Shown piece by piece: positions 1 to 7,078 of a stretch of 64,000 bases of DNA. The notes beneath the pieces are model-generated. The model was not told the DNA's origin. It made no database searches and saw nothing but the letters and a program-made list of their open reading frames with translations. Source of the stretch: Streptomyces spinoverrucosus (GTDB lineage Bacteria; Actinomycetota; Actinomycetes; Streptomycetales; Streptomycetaceae); contig NZ_BJND01000028.1 in assembly GCF_006539505.1 (NCBI RefSeq), positions 62,001 through 126,000 on the forward strand, in the 5' to 3' direction. A program made the position numbers and the translations under genes. How positions within the stretch are numbered: the stretch's first letter is position 1; the number at the start of each line of letters is the position of its first letter.

Positions 1-359
1 CGGGCGTCGTGGTTGAGGCGCTTGTTGATCGCGACGGTCCACTTCATGTGGTCGGCGTGGCGGCCCGCGGTGATCCAGTACGTCGAAAGGTAGCAGCCCG
101 CAGTGACGGGCTGGGCGATCGCCGACTTCTCCGGGTAGCGCAGGAGTTGCAGCTCGCGGGTGGCGACCCAGCGGCGGCCGGCGTACATCCAGGGCATGGC
201 CATCGCGCCGGAGTAGTAGTGGTCGTCCTCGTACCAGCGGTTGTAGGCGTACTCGTGGCCCGGGTGCGGTTCGACCATGGTGATCAGGGCGTGGCCGGGG
301 CGGACGCCGTAGGGGCCGACGGCGGCCAGTTCGGCGTAGAGCTCGCTGCGGGTGTCCAT
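1..359 (-). CDS. Partial hypothetical protein, possible EthD-like alpha/beta-barrel protein
   Basis: The frame begins at an ATG (complement of 357-359) and runs off the left edge, so only about 119 N-terminal residues are visible. A purine-rich ribosome site (GAGGAAAGGGG) precedes the start. The protein is soluble and rich in aromatic residues, with a HPGHEYAYNRWYEDDHYY stretch near residue 30. Small dimeric alpha/beta-barrel proteins of the EthD type often carry a similar W-Y-x-x-x-H segment; assigning it there is an inference. It is divergent from an SDR gene and the two share a CTGACG-N3-CGTCAG palindrome at 391-405, so it probably belongs to the catabolic regulon found across the window. 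Confidence 0.6.
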   Translation of the reverse strand, partial: MDTRSELYAELAAVGPYGVRPGHALITMVEPHPGHEYAYNRWYEDDHYYSGAMAMPWMYAGRRWVATRELQLLRYPEKSAIAQPVTAGCYLSTYWITAGRHADHMKWTVAINKRLNHDA

Positions 360-390
360 GGCGTTCCCCTTTCCTCGCGTCGCCCATACT

Positions 391-405
391 CTGACGCTCC
401 GTCAG
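391..405. promoter_or_regulatory. Regulon operator 1 (CTGACG-CTC-CGTCAG)
   Basis: This is a perfect 6-3-6 inverted repeat between two divergent genes. It lies 31 nt upstream of the minus-strand start at 359 and 27 nt upstream of the SDR start at 433. It has the same sequence pattern as the sites near 21.9, 24.9, 42.3, 52.0, 56.8, 58.5 and 62.7 kb. Its size and symmetry suit a TetR-type dimer. Confidence 0.75.
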
Positions 406-432
406 ATAAATCGCCAGAGGCGGGAGGCCCTG

Positions 433-1221
433 ATGTCGCTGCTCCACGGCAAGACAGTGGTCGTCTCCGGGGTGGGCGCCGGACTGGGTCACCAGGTGGC
501 CGCGGCGGTCGTACGGGACGGCGGGAACGCGGTGCTCGGCGCGCGCACGGAGGCGAACCTCGCCAAGAGCGCGGCCGCGATCGACCCGGACGGGGCGCAC
601 ACGGCGTACCGGGCGACGGACATCACCGACGAGGGGCAGTGCGCGGCGCTGGCCGGGCTGGCGCGGGAGCGGTTCGGGGGGATCGACGCGGTGGTCCATG
701 TCGCCGCCTGGGACAGCTACTTCGGTGGGCTTCAGGACGCCGACTTCGACACCTGGCTTTCGGTGATCGACGTGAACCTGCTGGGGTCGCTGCGGATGAC
801 GCGGGCATGTCTGCCGGGGCTGAAGGAGGGCGGCGGCGGGTCGGTCGTGTTCATCGGGACGCAGTCGGCGGTGGCGGCTCCGTCGCAGGTGCGGCAGGCG
901 GCGTACGCGGCGTCGAAGGGCGCGCTGACCAGCGCGATGTACTCGCTGGCACGGGAGCTGGGGCCGTACCGGATCCGGGTGAACACCGTGCTGCCGGGGT
1001 GGATGTGGGGGCCGCCGGTGCAGGCGTACGTGCGGTTCACCGCGCACACCGAGGAGGTGCCGGTGGAAGAGGTGCTGGGGCGGCTGACCGGGCGGATGGC
1101 GTTGCCGGAGCTGGCCACGGACGGGGACGTGGCGGACGCGGCGGTGTTCCTGGCGTCGGACCGGGCGCGGGCCATCACGGGGCAGTCGCTGCTGGTCAAC
1201 GCGGGGGAGTTGATGCGCTGA
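433..1221 (+). CDS. Short-chain dehydrogenase/reductase (SDR)
   Basis: This 262-residue protein is a classical-length SDR predicted to oxidise or reduce an alcohol/ketone with NAD(P). The cofactor loop is GVGAGLG at residues 14-20. Catalytic residues are visible as Ser145 (IGTQSA), Tyr158 and Lys162 (AYAASK), and the C-terminus has the common ITGQSLLVNAG ending. The ATG at 433 is preferred because GGGAGG lies just upstream; an ATG at 352 would place the operator inside the gene. The divergent operator at 391-405 ties it to the CoA-thioester catabolic genes further along. The substrate cannot be read from sequence. Confidence 0.85.
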   Translation: MSLLHGKTVVVSGVGAGLGHQVAAAVVRDGGNAVLGARTEANLAKSAAAIDPDGAHTAYRATDITDEGQCAALAGLARERFGGIDAVVHVAAWDSYFGGLQDADFDTWLSVIDVNLLGSLRMTRACLPGLKEGGGGSVVFIGTQSAVAAPSQVRQAAYAASKGALTSAMYSLARELGPYRIRVNTVLPGWMWGPPVQAYVRFTAHTEEVPVEEVLGRLTGRMALPELATDGDVADAAVFLASDRARAITGQSLLVNAGELMR

Positions 1222-1242
1222 GGCCACCCGCAGCAGTTCATG

Positions 1243-1254
1243 TGTGTGAACACA
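1243..1254. promoter_or_regulatory. Short palindrome TGTGTGAACACA upstream of symporter
   Basis: TGTGT-GA-ACACA is an inverted repeat in the 149-nt gap between the SDR stop and the symporter start. Overlapping it, TTCA-N6-TGAA is also symmetric. It may be an operator for the symporter gene, but it occurs once and no cognate regulator is adjacent. Confidence 0.25.
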
Positions 1255-1370
1255 GGTCATCGTACCGAACTTTTTTGCCTGCTCTTGACCTTCCACTTTC
1301 TTGTCGTGCTCGCGTCGCCGCACTCACGATGAGCGGGCCGTTCACAAGGCGGACCCCGGAAGGTTGGCAC

Positions 1371-2942
1371 ATGAACAGTCTCGACTGGGCCGTGCTCATC
1401 GGCTACTTCGGCGTGATGGTCGCGATCGGCGTCTGGTCGCACAAGCGCGTCGACAACGTCAGCGACTTCTTCACCGCCGGCGGGAAGATGCCGTGGTGGC
1501 TGTCCGGCATCTCGCACCACATGTCGGGATACAGCGCGGTGATGTTCACCGGGTACGCCGGGATCGCCTACACCTACGGTGTCACCTCCTTCGTGACCTG
1601 GTCCTTCCCCATCGCGCTGGGCATCGCCATCGGGTCGAAGCTGTTCGCCCCGCGGATCAACCGGCTGCGTTCCCGGCTCCATGTGGCATCCCCGCTGGAA
1701 TACCTGAAAAACCGTTACGACCTGAAGACCCAGCAGGCGCTGGCCTGGTCCGGCATGCTGCTGAAGATCGTGGACGTGGGCGCCAAGTGGGCCGCGATCG
1801 CGACCCTGTTGTCCGTGTTCACCGGGGTCTCCCTCAACCAGGGCATCCTCATCACCGGCACCATCACCGCCGTCTACTGCACGATCGGCGGCCTGTGGGC
1901 GGACGCGCTGACCGAGCTGGGGCAGTTCGTGATCCAACTCCTGGCTGGTATCGCGATGTTCGTCGCAGTGGTGGCGAAACTCGGCGACTACGGCGGCTTC
2001 TTCGGCGTCTGGGACCGGCCGGAGCTGGACGGCCACGAGCAACCGCTGGTGGGCCCGTACGGGACGGTGTTCCTGCTCGCCTTCCTCTTCATCAAGCTCT
2101 TCGAATACAACGGCGGCATGCTCAACCAGGCCCAGCGGTACATGGCGACGCCGACCGCGAAGGAGGCCGAGCGGTCGGCACGGCTGTCGGCGATCCTTTG
2201 GCTGGTCTGGCCGCTGGTGCTGTTCTTCCCGATGTGGATGTCGCCGCTGCTGGTGGAGTCGCAGAAGCCGGACGGCTCCGACTCCTACGCCCTGATGACC
2301 GAACAGCTCCTGCCGCACGGCCTGCTGGGCCTGGTCATCGTCGGCTTCTTCTCGCACACGATGGCCATGTGCTCCTCCGACGCCAACGCCATCGCCGCCG
2401 TCTTCACCCGGGACTGCGCGCCGGTGATCTGGGCCCGGGCGCGGACGTGGACCGAGCGCAGGGGGCTGGTCGTGGCGCGGGTCGCGACAGTCGTCTTCCT
2501 CGGGTTGTCCATGGCGGCGGCTACGCAGGTCAACTCCCCCACGTTCAAGGACATCATCACCGTCGTGATCAAGTGGGTGGCCGGGCTGATGGGCCCGATG
2601 GCCATCCCGATGATGCTGGGCCTGCTGCGGCCGTTCCGCCGCTCCGGGCCGACGGCGGCGCTCACCAGCTGGGCGGCGGGGCTGTTCGCCTTCTGGCTGG
2701 TCAACTACCCGATCAACTGGAACGTCGAGGGCGGCGTGCCGCTCCAGTACCAGGTGTCGATCCCGCTGGCGGTGTCACTGATCCTGTACATCCTGATCGG
2801 CTACCTGAAGCCGGAGGACACCCCGGACCGGCTGGCGATCATCGAGAAGATCAACACGGACGACGACGGGGCAGCGGCAGCCGTACCGGCACCGGCCGGG
2901 CCGGCGGACGGCGTGGTGGGGGCTGCGCCGAGCAAGGAGTAG
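1371..2942 (+). CDS. Sodium:solute symporter (SSS family)
   Basis: This is a 523-residue integral membrane protein with about 13 hydrophobic segments, the usual size for SSS/SGLT-type transporters that import organic solutes with Na+. Family features include the N-terminal helix with DFFTAGGKMPWW following it near residues 33-44, a GGLWADALTELGQF segment near residue 180 and the QRYMATPT segment near residue 260. The C-terminal tail is Ala/Pro-rich and probably cytoplasmic. The ATG at 1371 has GGAAGG 7 nt upstream, better than an in-frame ATG at 1329. The substrate is unknown; its position beside a regulon SDR suggests, but does not show, uptake of a catabolic substrate. Confidence 0.88.
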   Translation: MNSLDWAVLIGYFGVMVAIGVWSHKRVDNVSDFFTAGGKMPWWLSGISHHMSGYSAVMFTGYAGIAYTYGVTSFVTWSFPIALGIAIGSKLFAPRINRLRSRLHVASPLEYLKNRYDLKTQQALAWSGMLLKIVDVGAKWAAIATLLSVFTGVSLNQGILITGTITAVYCTIGGLWADALTELGQFVIQLLAGIAMFVAVVAKLGDYGGFFGVWDRPELDGHEQPLVGPYGTVFLLAFLFIKLFEYNGGMLNQAQRYMATPTAKEAERSARLSAILWLVWPLVLFFPMWMSPLLVESQKPDGSDSYALMTEQLLPHGLLGLVIVGFFSHTMAMCSSDANAIAAVFTRDCAPVIWARARTWTERRGLVVARVATVVFLGLSMAAATQVNSPTFKDIITVVIKWVAGLMGPMAIPMMLGLLRPFRRSGPTAALTSWAAGLFAFWLVNYPINWNVEGGVPLQYQVSIPLAVSLILYILIGYLKPEDTPDRLAIIEKINTDDDGAAAAVPAPAGPADGVVGAAPSKE

Positions 2943-2952
2943 CTCCGGAGCG

Positions 2953-2989
2953 GATGGGCGGCCGTACCCGTTGGGGGCGGCCGCCCATC
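2953..2989. terminator. Bidirectional terminator hairpin
   Basis: A 12-bp perfect stem (GATGGGCGGCCG at 2953-2964 with CGGCCGCCCATC at 2978-2989) and a 13-nt loop lie between the convergent ends of the symporter (2942) and the CU044_5270-type gene (3004). There is no long T tract, as is usual in Streptomyces. Confidence 0.8.
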
Positions 2990-3003
2990 GTGCTTGTCCG
3001 GCG

Positions 3004-3987
3004 TCAGTTTCCGGGTGACTGACCGACCTTGTCGACGATCCCGACCTCCAGCAGGGCCGTCTCGTCCGTGCCGAGGTAGTCCAGGGTGGTCCTGTCGAAG
3101 ACCCAGGTGTCACGGTCGTCGCCGTCCTGGAAGGTGAGCCCGATGCCGTGCCGTCCGGCGGCGTCGGTCGCGTCCGGGACCACCGTGACGCCGGGGATCT
3201 TCGCCGCCGCGCGGTAGAGGGCCGCGCTGACGTCGGGGATGAGGACTGCCCGGTCCAGCAGGGTGTCGATCGTCTCCATCGCCGCCCACTCGTGGGTGGG
3301 GCCCTGGCCCTCGGTGTCGGCCCAGATCTTCTCGTACAGCTTCTGCGGGTCGGTGGGCAGGGCTTCGAGCCTCCGGTAGTCGGAGGGACCGGGGCCCGGG
3401 TACATCGTCATGTCCTGCGTGGACTTGCCGTCGCGGAACGGCCCGCCGCCGGGCGGCGGGTCGAGGACCACGGTTCTGGCCAGGCCAGTGCGCCCGCCCT
3501 TGATCGCCTGCCAGTCCGTGCGCTCGTACTCCCACTCCTTGCCGGCCTCCGACAAATCGGTGCCCTGGACGCGGGTGTAGACGAACTGGTCGTCGCGGAC
3601 GGGCACGGTCTCCTTGGCGTCGGCGGCCGTGGCGATGCGGTTGAGCAGGGCGACGGCCTCCTGGTCGGTGACCGGCTTGTCGGGTGCGCCGGGTCCTGCG
3701 GTGCCGAGGGCTACGGCGACGACGGCGGCCGCGGCGGCGAGGGGGACGGCGATCATCGTCAGGCGGCGGAGGGGGCGTGGGCGGGGCGGGGGGATGGGCC
3801 GGGGGGAGGTTTCCCGGGCGTCCTGGGCTACTTGGGCTCCCTGGGCCTCTGCTTCCTGGGCTTTCGCTTCCTGGGTGAACTCGCGCATCAGATGGTCCTT
3901 CAGCAGGCTCTGACGGTCGCTGGGCAGGACCGGTTCACCCGGGCTCGGCAGCAGCCGAGCCAGTTCTTCACGCTCTGCGGGGTTCAT
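3004..3987 (-). CDS. CU044_5270-family membrane-anchored protein, likely sigma-factor partner
   Basis: The 327-residue protein has a charged cytoplasmic N-terminus of about 70 residues that contains Ala/Gln/Glu-rich repeats (QEAKAQEAEAQGAQ), one transmembrane helix near residues 76-97, and a long extracytoplasmic domain. This layout and the sequence style match the actinobacterial CU044_5270 family, which often follows ECF sigma genes. The start at 3987 has GGAGAAGTGCCG directly upstream and overlaps the end of the sigma gene by 20 nt, so the two are co-translated. A role as sigma regulator or sensor is inferred from this context only; no zinc anti-sigma HxxxCxxC motif is seen. Confidence 0.75.
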   Translation of the reverse strand: MNPAEREELARLLPSPGEPVLPSDRQSLLKDHLMREFTQEAKAQEAEAQGAQVAQDARETSPRPIPPPRPRPLRRLTMIAVPLAAAAAVVAVALGTAGPGAPDKPVTDQEAVALLNRIATAADAKETVPVRDDQFVYTRVQGTDLSEAGKEWEYERTDWQAIKGGRTGLARTVVLDPPPGGGPFRDGKSTQDMTMYPGPGPSDYRRLEALPTDPQKLYEKIWADTEGQGPTHEWAAMETIDTLLDRAVLIPDVSAALYRAAAKIPGVTVVPDATDAAGRHGIGLTFQDGDDRDTWVFDRTTLDYLGTDETALLEVGIVDKVGQSPGN

Positions 3988-4705
3988 CGGCACTTCTCCT
4001 GGTTCGACCGGGCCGCTCGGTGCGGCCATCCGGTTCCTGTCCGGCGGCGGGAGCGCGTCTCGCGGTGTGTTCCGGTGTCTTCCTCAACTCCGCCTCGGCC
4101 AGCCGCCGCAGCCGCTGCCGGGCGCGGGCGAGGCGGGACCGTACGGTGCTGGCGGGGACGCCGAGGGCGTCGGCGGCGGCCGCGTAGCTCAGCCCCGACC
4201 AGACGCACAGCGCGAACACCTCGCGCTCGGCGCGGCGCAGTTGGCGCAGGGCGGTACGGGCGGCCGCGAGCCGTTCGGCGTCCTCCATACGGCCGACCAG
4301 TTCGTCGGCGAAGTCCGGCACCGTCTCGCGGTCCGCGCGGCGGTCCGGGATGCGGGCGAGGGCGGCGCTGTGGCGGCGGGCGGCGCGGCGGGTGTTGCGC
4401 AGGACGTTGGTGGCGATGCCGTACAGCCAGGGCCGCAGTCCGTCGCCGTCCGCCGTGGGGTCGGGGGGCTCGGGTCTGAGTCGTTCCCGCAGCCGCCAGG
4501 CCTCCAGGAAGGTCAGCGAGACGACGTCCTCCGCGACGCCACGGTCACCGGTCAGCCGGGCGGCGTGACCGTAGAGGGCCTGTGCGTGCGCGGTGAACAG
4601 CGCGCCGAAGGCCTCCGGGTCACCGGCCCGTATCCGGGCGCGTAGGGAAAGGTCCACAGTCCGGCCTGTCCGTTCGCCGGGCGGGGTCCCTGTGAGGTCG
4701 GTCAC
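3968..4705 (-). CDS. ECF-type RNA polymerase sigma factor
   Basis: This 245-residue sigma-70 family protein has region 2 at about residues 33-75 (FGALFTAHAQALYGHAARL and a DVVSLTFLEAWR helix) and region 4 at about 150-205, including an HTH with SYAAAADALGVPASTVRSRL. A proline/arginine-rich tail of about 35 residues follows region 4. The ATG overlaps the stop of the upstream ADP-ribosylglycohydrolase gene (ATGA at 4702-4705), and its end overlaps the downstream CU044_5270-type gene. It probably directs transcription of a small regulon, controlled by the downstream membrane protein. Confidence 0.88.
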   Translation of the reverse strand: MTDLTGTPPGERTGRTVDLSLRARIRAGDPEAFGALFTAHAQALYGHAARLTGDRGVAEDVVSLTFLEAWRLRERLRPEPPDPTADGDGLRPWLYGIATNVLRNTRRAARRHSAALARIPDRRADRETVPDFADELVGRMEDAERLAAARTALRQLRRAEREVFALCVWSGLSYAAAADALGVPASTVRSRLARARQRLRRLAEAELRKTPEHTARRAPAAGQEPDGRTERPGRTRRSADEPRRA

Positions 4706-5817
4706 ACCCGGGGGTAGCGGGCCAGCCAGGCCGGGGACGCGCCGGCCGGGCCGTGCAGGGCCGGGCCCTGGGTCATCTCCATGGCGAAGTCGTCGGCCAG
4801 TTCGAGGATCGTGGGGCGGCCCTCCAGCTCGGCCAGCCAGGCCGGCGGCAGGGCGGTCTCGCCGTGCAGGGCGCCGAGGAGGCCACCGGTGAGGGCGGCG
4901 GTGGCGGCGGAGGGTCCGTCGTGGTTGACGGCGAGGCGCAGGCCGTGGCGTACGTCCTCGCCGACCAGGGCGCAGTAGACGGCGGCGGAGACGACCCGGT
5001 CGGCGGTGCCGTCGCCGGCCAGGTCGGCGACCCGGTCCGGCGTCGGGATGCCCTGCCGTACCGCACCCAGCGCATGCTGCAACGAGTCGGACACCGGCTG
5101 GTGCCCGGGCCGGGCGGCGAGCAGCGCGAGCGCACGCTGCACGGCCCCGTCAAGGCTCTCGCCGCGCGCCAGCGTGTGCACGATCACGGCGTACGCGCCC
5201 GCCGCGAGGTAGGCGGTGGGGTGGCCGTGGGTCTGGGCGGCGCACTCCACGGAGAGCTGGGCGACGAGTTGCGGCTCCCAGCCGACGAGCAGCCCGAAGG
5301 GCGCGGAACGGGCGGCGGCCTCGGGCCCCGCCTCCCCCGGATTCTTCGGCATCTCCGGCGTGCCCATGGTCTCGTCGCCGAGCCCGATCAGCAGGGCGCG
5401 GGCCGGGTCGCGCCGGGCGTACAGCCACTCCTCCCGGGCCAGCCACCCGTCGTCCTTGCGCCGCTCGTCGGGCCCCCAGTCGCGCTGGGTGGCGGCCCAG
5501 CGCAGATACGCCCGATGCAGATCGGTCGGCGGATGCCAGGCGCCGGTGTCACGGCGGACCTGGGCGCGGATCAGCCCGTCGACGGAGAAGAGGGTGAGCT
5601 GAGTGAGGTGCGTGACGGCACCGCGCCTGCCATAGGCCGGGCCGAGATCGACGACACCCTCAGCCCCGTACGCGGCCCGAATCCCCTCCATGTCCAACCC
5701 GTCCACGGGCGCGCCCAGCGCGTCCCCGACGGCGGCACCGAGCAACGTCCCACGCACCCGGCTACGGAAGTCCTGCTGCTCGACACGCCCCCAGACGGCG
5801 CCCGCTGTCGCATCCAC
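4702..5817 (-). CDS. ADP-ribosylglycohydrolase family protein
   Basis: The product, about 371 residues from a GTG at 5817, contains RVRGTLLGAAVGDALGAPVDG near the N-terminus and VNHDGPSAATAALTGGLLGALHG near residue 300, the usual metal-binding ends of DraG/ARH-type enzymes that remove ADP-ribose from proteins or hydrolyse ADP-ribosyl compounds. The GTG is chosen because GGGGAGG precedes it and the family fold begins right after; the frame stays open upstream to 5964, but that would add an unrelated Trp/Cys-rich leader. It heads an overlapping three-gene operon with an ECF sigma factor, an unusual partnership that could link ADP-ribosylation to transcription. Confidence 0.82.
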   Translation of the reverse strand: MDATAGAVWGRVEQQDFRSRVRGTLLGAAVGDALGAPVDGLDMEGIRAAYGAEGVVDLGPAYGRRGAVTHLTQLTLFSVDGLIRAQVRRDTGAWHPPTDLHRAYLRWAATQRDWGPDERRKDDGWLAREEWLYARRDPARALLIGLGDETMGTPEMPKNPGEAGPEAAARSAPFGLLVGWEPQLVAQLSVECAAQTHGHPTAYLAAGAYAVIVHTLARGESLDGAVQRALALLAARPGHQPVSDSLQHALGAVRQGIPTPDRVADLAGDGTADRVVSAAVYCALVGEDVRHGLRLAVNHDGPSAATAALTGGLLGALHGETALPPAWLAELEGRPTILELADDFAMEMTQGPALHGPAGASPAWLARYPRV

Positions 5818-5927
5818 CAGACCTCCCCAGGGCACCGTCCGTACGTACGACAGCTCAGCACTGTATTCGACGGCGAACGGTTGGATCAGGGGGCGTGGGC
5901 ACTGTCCGACGCTGGTAGAGAAGAGGC

Positions 5928-6443
5928 ATGTCCACAACCACCTCAGGCACCACCAGACGCACACTCCCCCTCGCCGCCACCGCGCTCACCGGCACCGTGG
6001 CCCTCTACATCGCCCTCGTCGCCTTCGGGAACATCACGGACTTCGGGACGAACCAGGACTTCGTCCGGCATGTCCTGGCCATGGACACCACGTTCAAGGA
6101 CGAGGACATGATGTGGCGAGCCATCACGGACACCGCGCTGCAGGACGCGGCGTATGTCGCGATCATCGCGTGGGAGACGGTCGCCGCGCTCCTGCTCATC
6201 GCCGGTACGTGGTTCTGGGCGCGCGGCCCCCACACGTTGGCGCGGCAGATATCGACGTACGGACTGCTGATGGTGATGCTGCTGTTCGGCGCCGGGTTCC
6301 TCGCGATCGGGGGTGAGTGGTTCGCGATGTGGCAGTCGGAGGACTGGAACGGGCTGGACGCGGCGACCCGGGTGTTCCTGGTGAGCGGGGTCGTGCTGCT
6401 GGTGAACCATCTGCCCAACGGGCAGGCTGACACCACTACTTGA
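5928..6443 (+). CDS. DUF2165 family small integral membrane protein
   Basis: This 171-residue protein has four hydrophobic segments: about 13-33, 80-100, 112-133 and 145-162. Between the first two is the acidic stretch FGNITDFGTNQDFVRHVLAM, a pattern typical of DUF2165 (predicted small integral membrane proteins of unknown function). GAGAAGAGG precedes the ATG. It is divergent from the ADP-ribosylglycohydrolase operon, and its 3' end overlaps the end of the convergent gene at 6436 by 8 nt. Confidence 0.8.
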   Translation: MSTTTSGTTRRTLPLAATALTGTVALYIALVAFGNITDFGTNQDFVRHVLAMDTTFKDEDMMWRAITDTALQDAAYVAIIAWETVAALLLIAGTWFWARGPHTLARQISTYGLLMVMLLFGAGFLAIGGEWFAMWQSEDWNGLDAATRVFLVSGVVLLVNHLPNGQADTTT

Positions 6444-7005
6444 CGACCGTCACCGTCGTCCCCGCCGTGCCGAAGGCCCACAGCGCCGAACTGTCGGCCG
6501 TCTTCATACGGATGCCGCCGGTGCGCGTACCGGACGCGGCCGGCGGGGGCGAGGAGCCGTCCACCGCGGCGGAGAAGGCGATGTTGACGCCGGACTTGGC
6601 GGCGAAGTAGACGACGTGCTCGATCTGCACGCCGTCGGAGCCGGTGGTGGCCTCGGTGCGGGTGCCGACCGTGTACCTGCCGGGGTCGGGGTCGACCGTG
6701 CCGGGCCACACCGTGAACGTACGGCGGGAGCTGTCGCTGGCGTCGACCAGCCACACCCGCCGCTCCCCCAGCGAGTAGACGATCCGCCGCCCGGTCCCCG
6801 AGCCGTCGGGTACGGCCGCCGGGGCCGGCGTGCTCGGCGTGGGCTCGGCGCTCGCGGACGCCGAGGGGCTGGGCCGGGTCGCCGTGGCCGTGGGGCGCGG
6901 CCCCCGCTCGGCCTGCACGGCCAGCACGACGACCGCCGTGATCGCCCCCACGGTCAGGCCGGACACCCAGGCCCACGAGGGAAGCCGTCGGGCAGGCACG
7001 GGCAC
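6436..7005 (-). CDS. Membrane-anchored hypothetical protein with Ser/Pro/Ala linker
   Basis: The 189-residue product has a short positively charged N-terminus (MPVPARRLPSWAW), one transmembrane segment at about residues 10-28, a low-complexity Thr/Pro/Ser/Ala linker of about 45 residues, and a compact extracytoplasmic domain of about 110 residues. The topology is that of a type II membrane protein exposing a small beta-rich domain outside the cell. I do not recognise the domain. It sits downstream of fbiC but is separated from it by a hairpin at 7021-7044. Confidence 0.65.
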   Translation of the reverse strand: MPVPARRLPSWAWVSGLTVGAITAVVVLAVQAERGPRPTATATRPSPSASASAEPTPSTPAPAAVPDGSGTGRRIVYSLGERRVWLVDASDSSRRTFTVWPGTVDPDPGRYTVGTRTEATTGSDGVQIEHVVYFAAKSGVNIAFSAAVDGSSPPPAASGTRTGGIRMKTADSSALWAFGTAGTTVTVVK

Positions 7006-7020
7006 GCATCTCCTCAGTCT

Positions 7021-7044
7021 CCGACCCCCGACATCGGGGGTCGG
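7021..7044 (-). terminator. Hairpin downstream of fbiC
   Basis: CCGACCCCCGA at 7021-7031 pairs perfectly with TCGGGGGTCGG at 7034-7044. It lies 35 nt beyond the fbiC stop and upstream of the next minus-strand gene, so it most likely ends the fbiC transcript. There is no T tract. Confidence 0.6.
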
Positions 7045-7078
7045 ATCATCGTACTGTGCGTGCCTGAACGCCCCTCCG

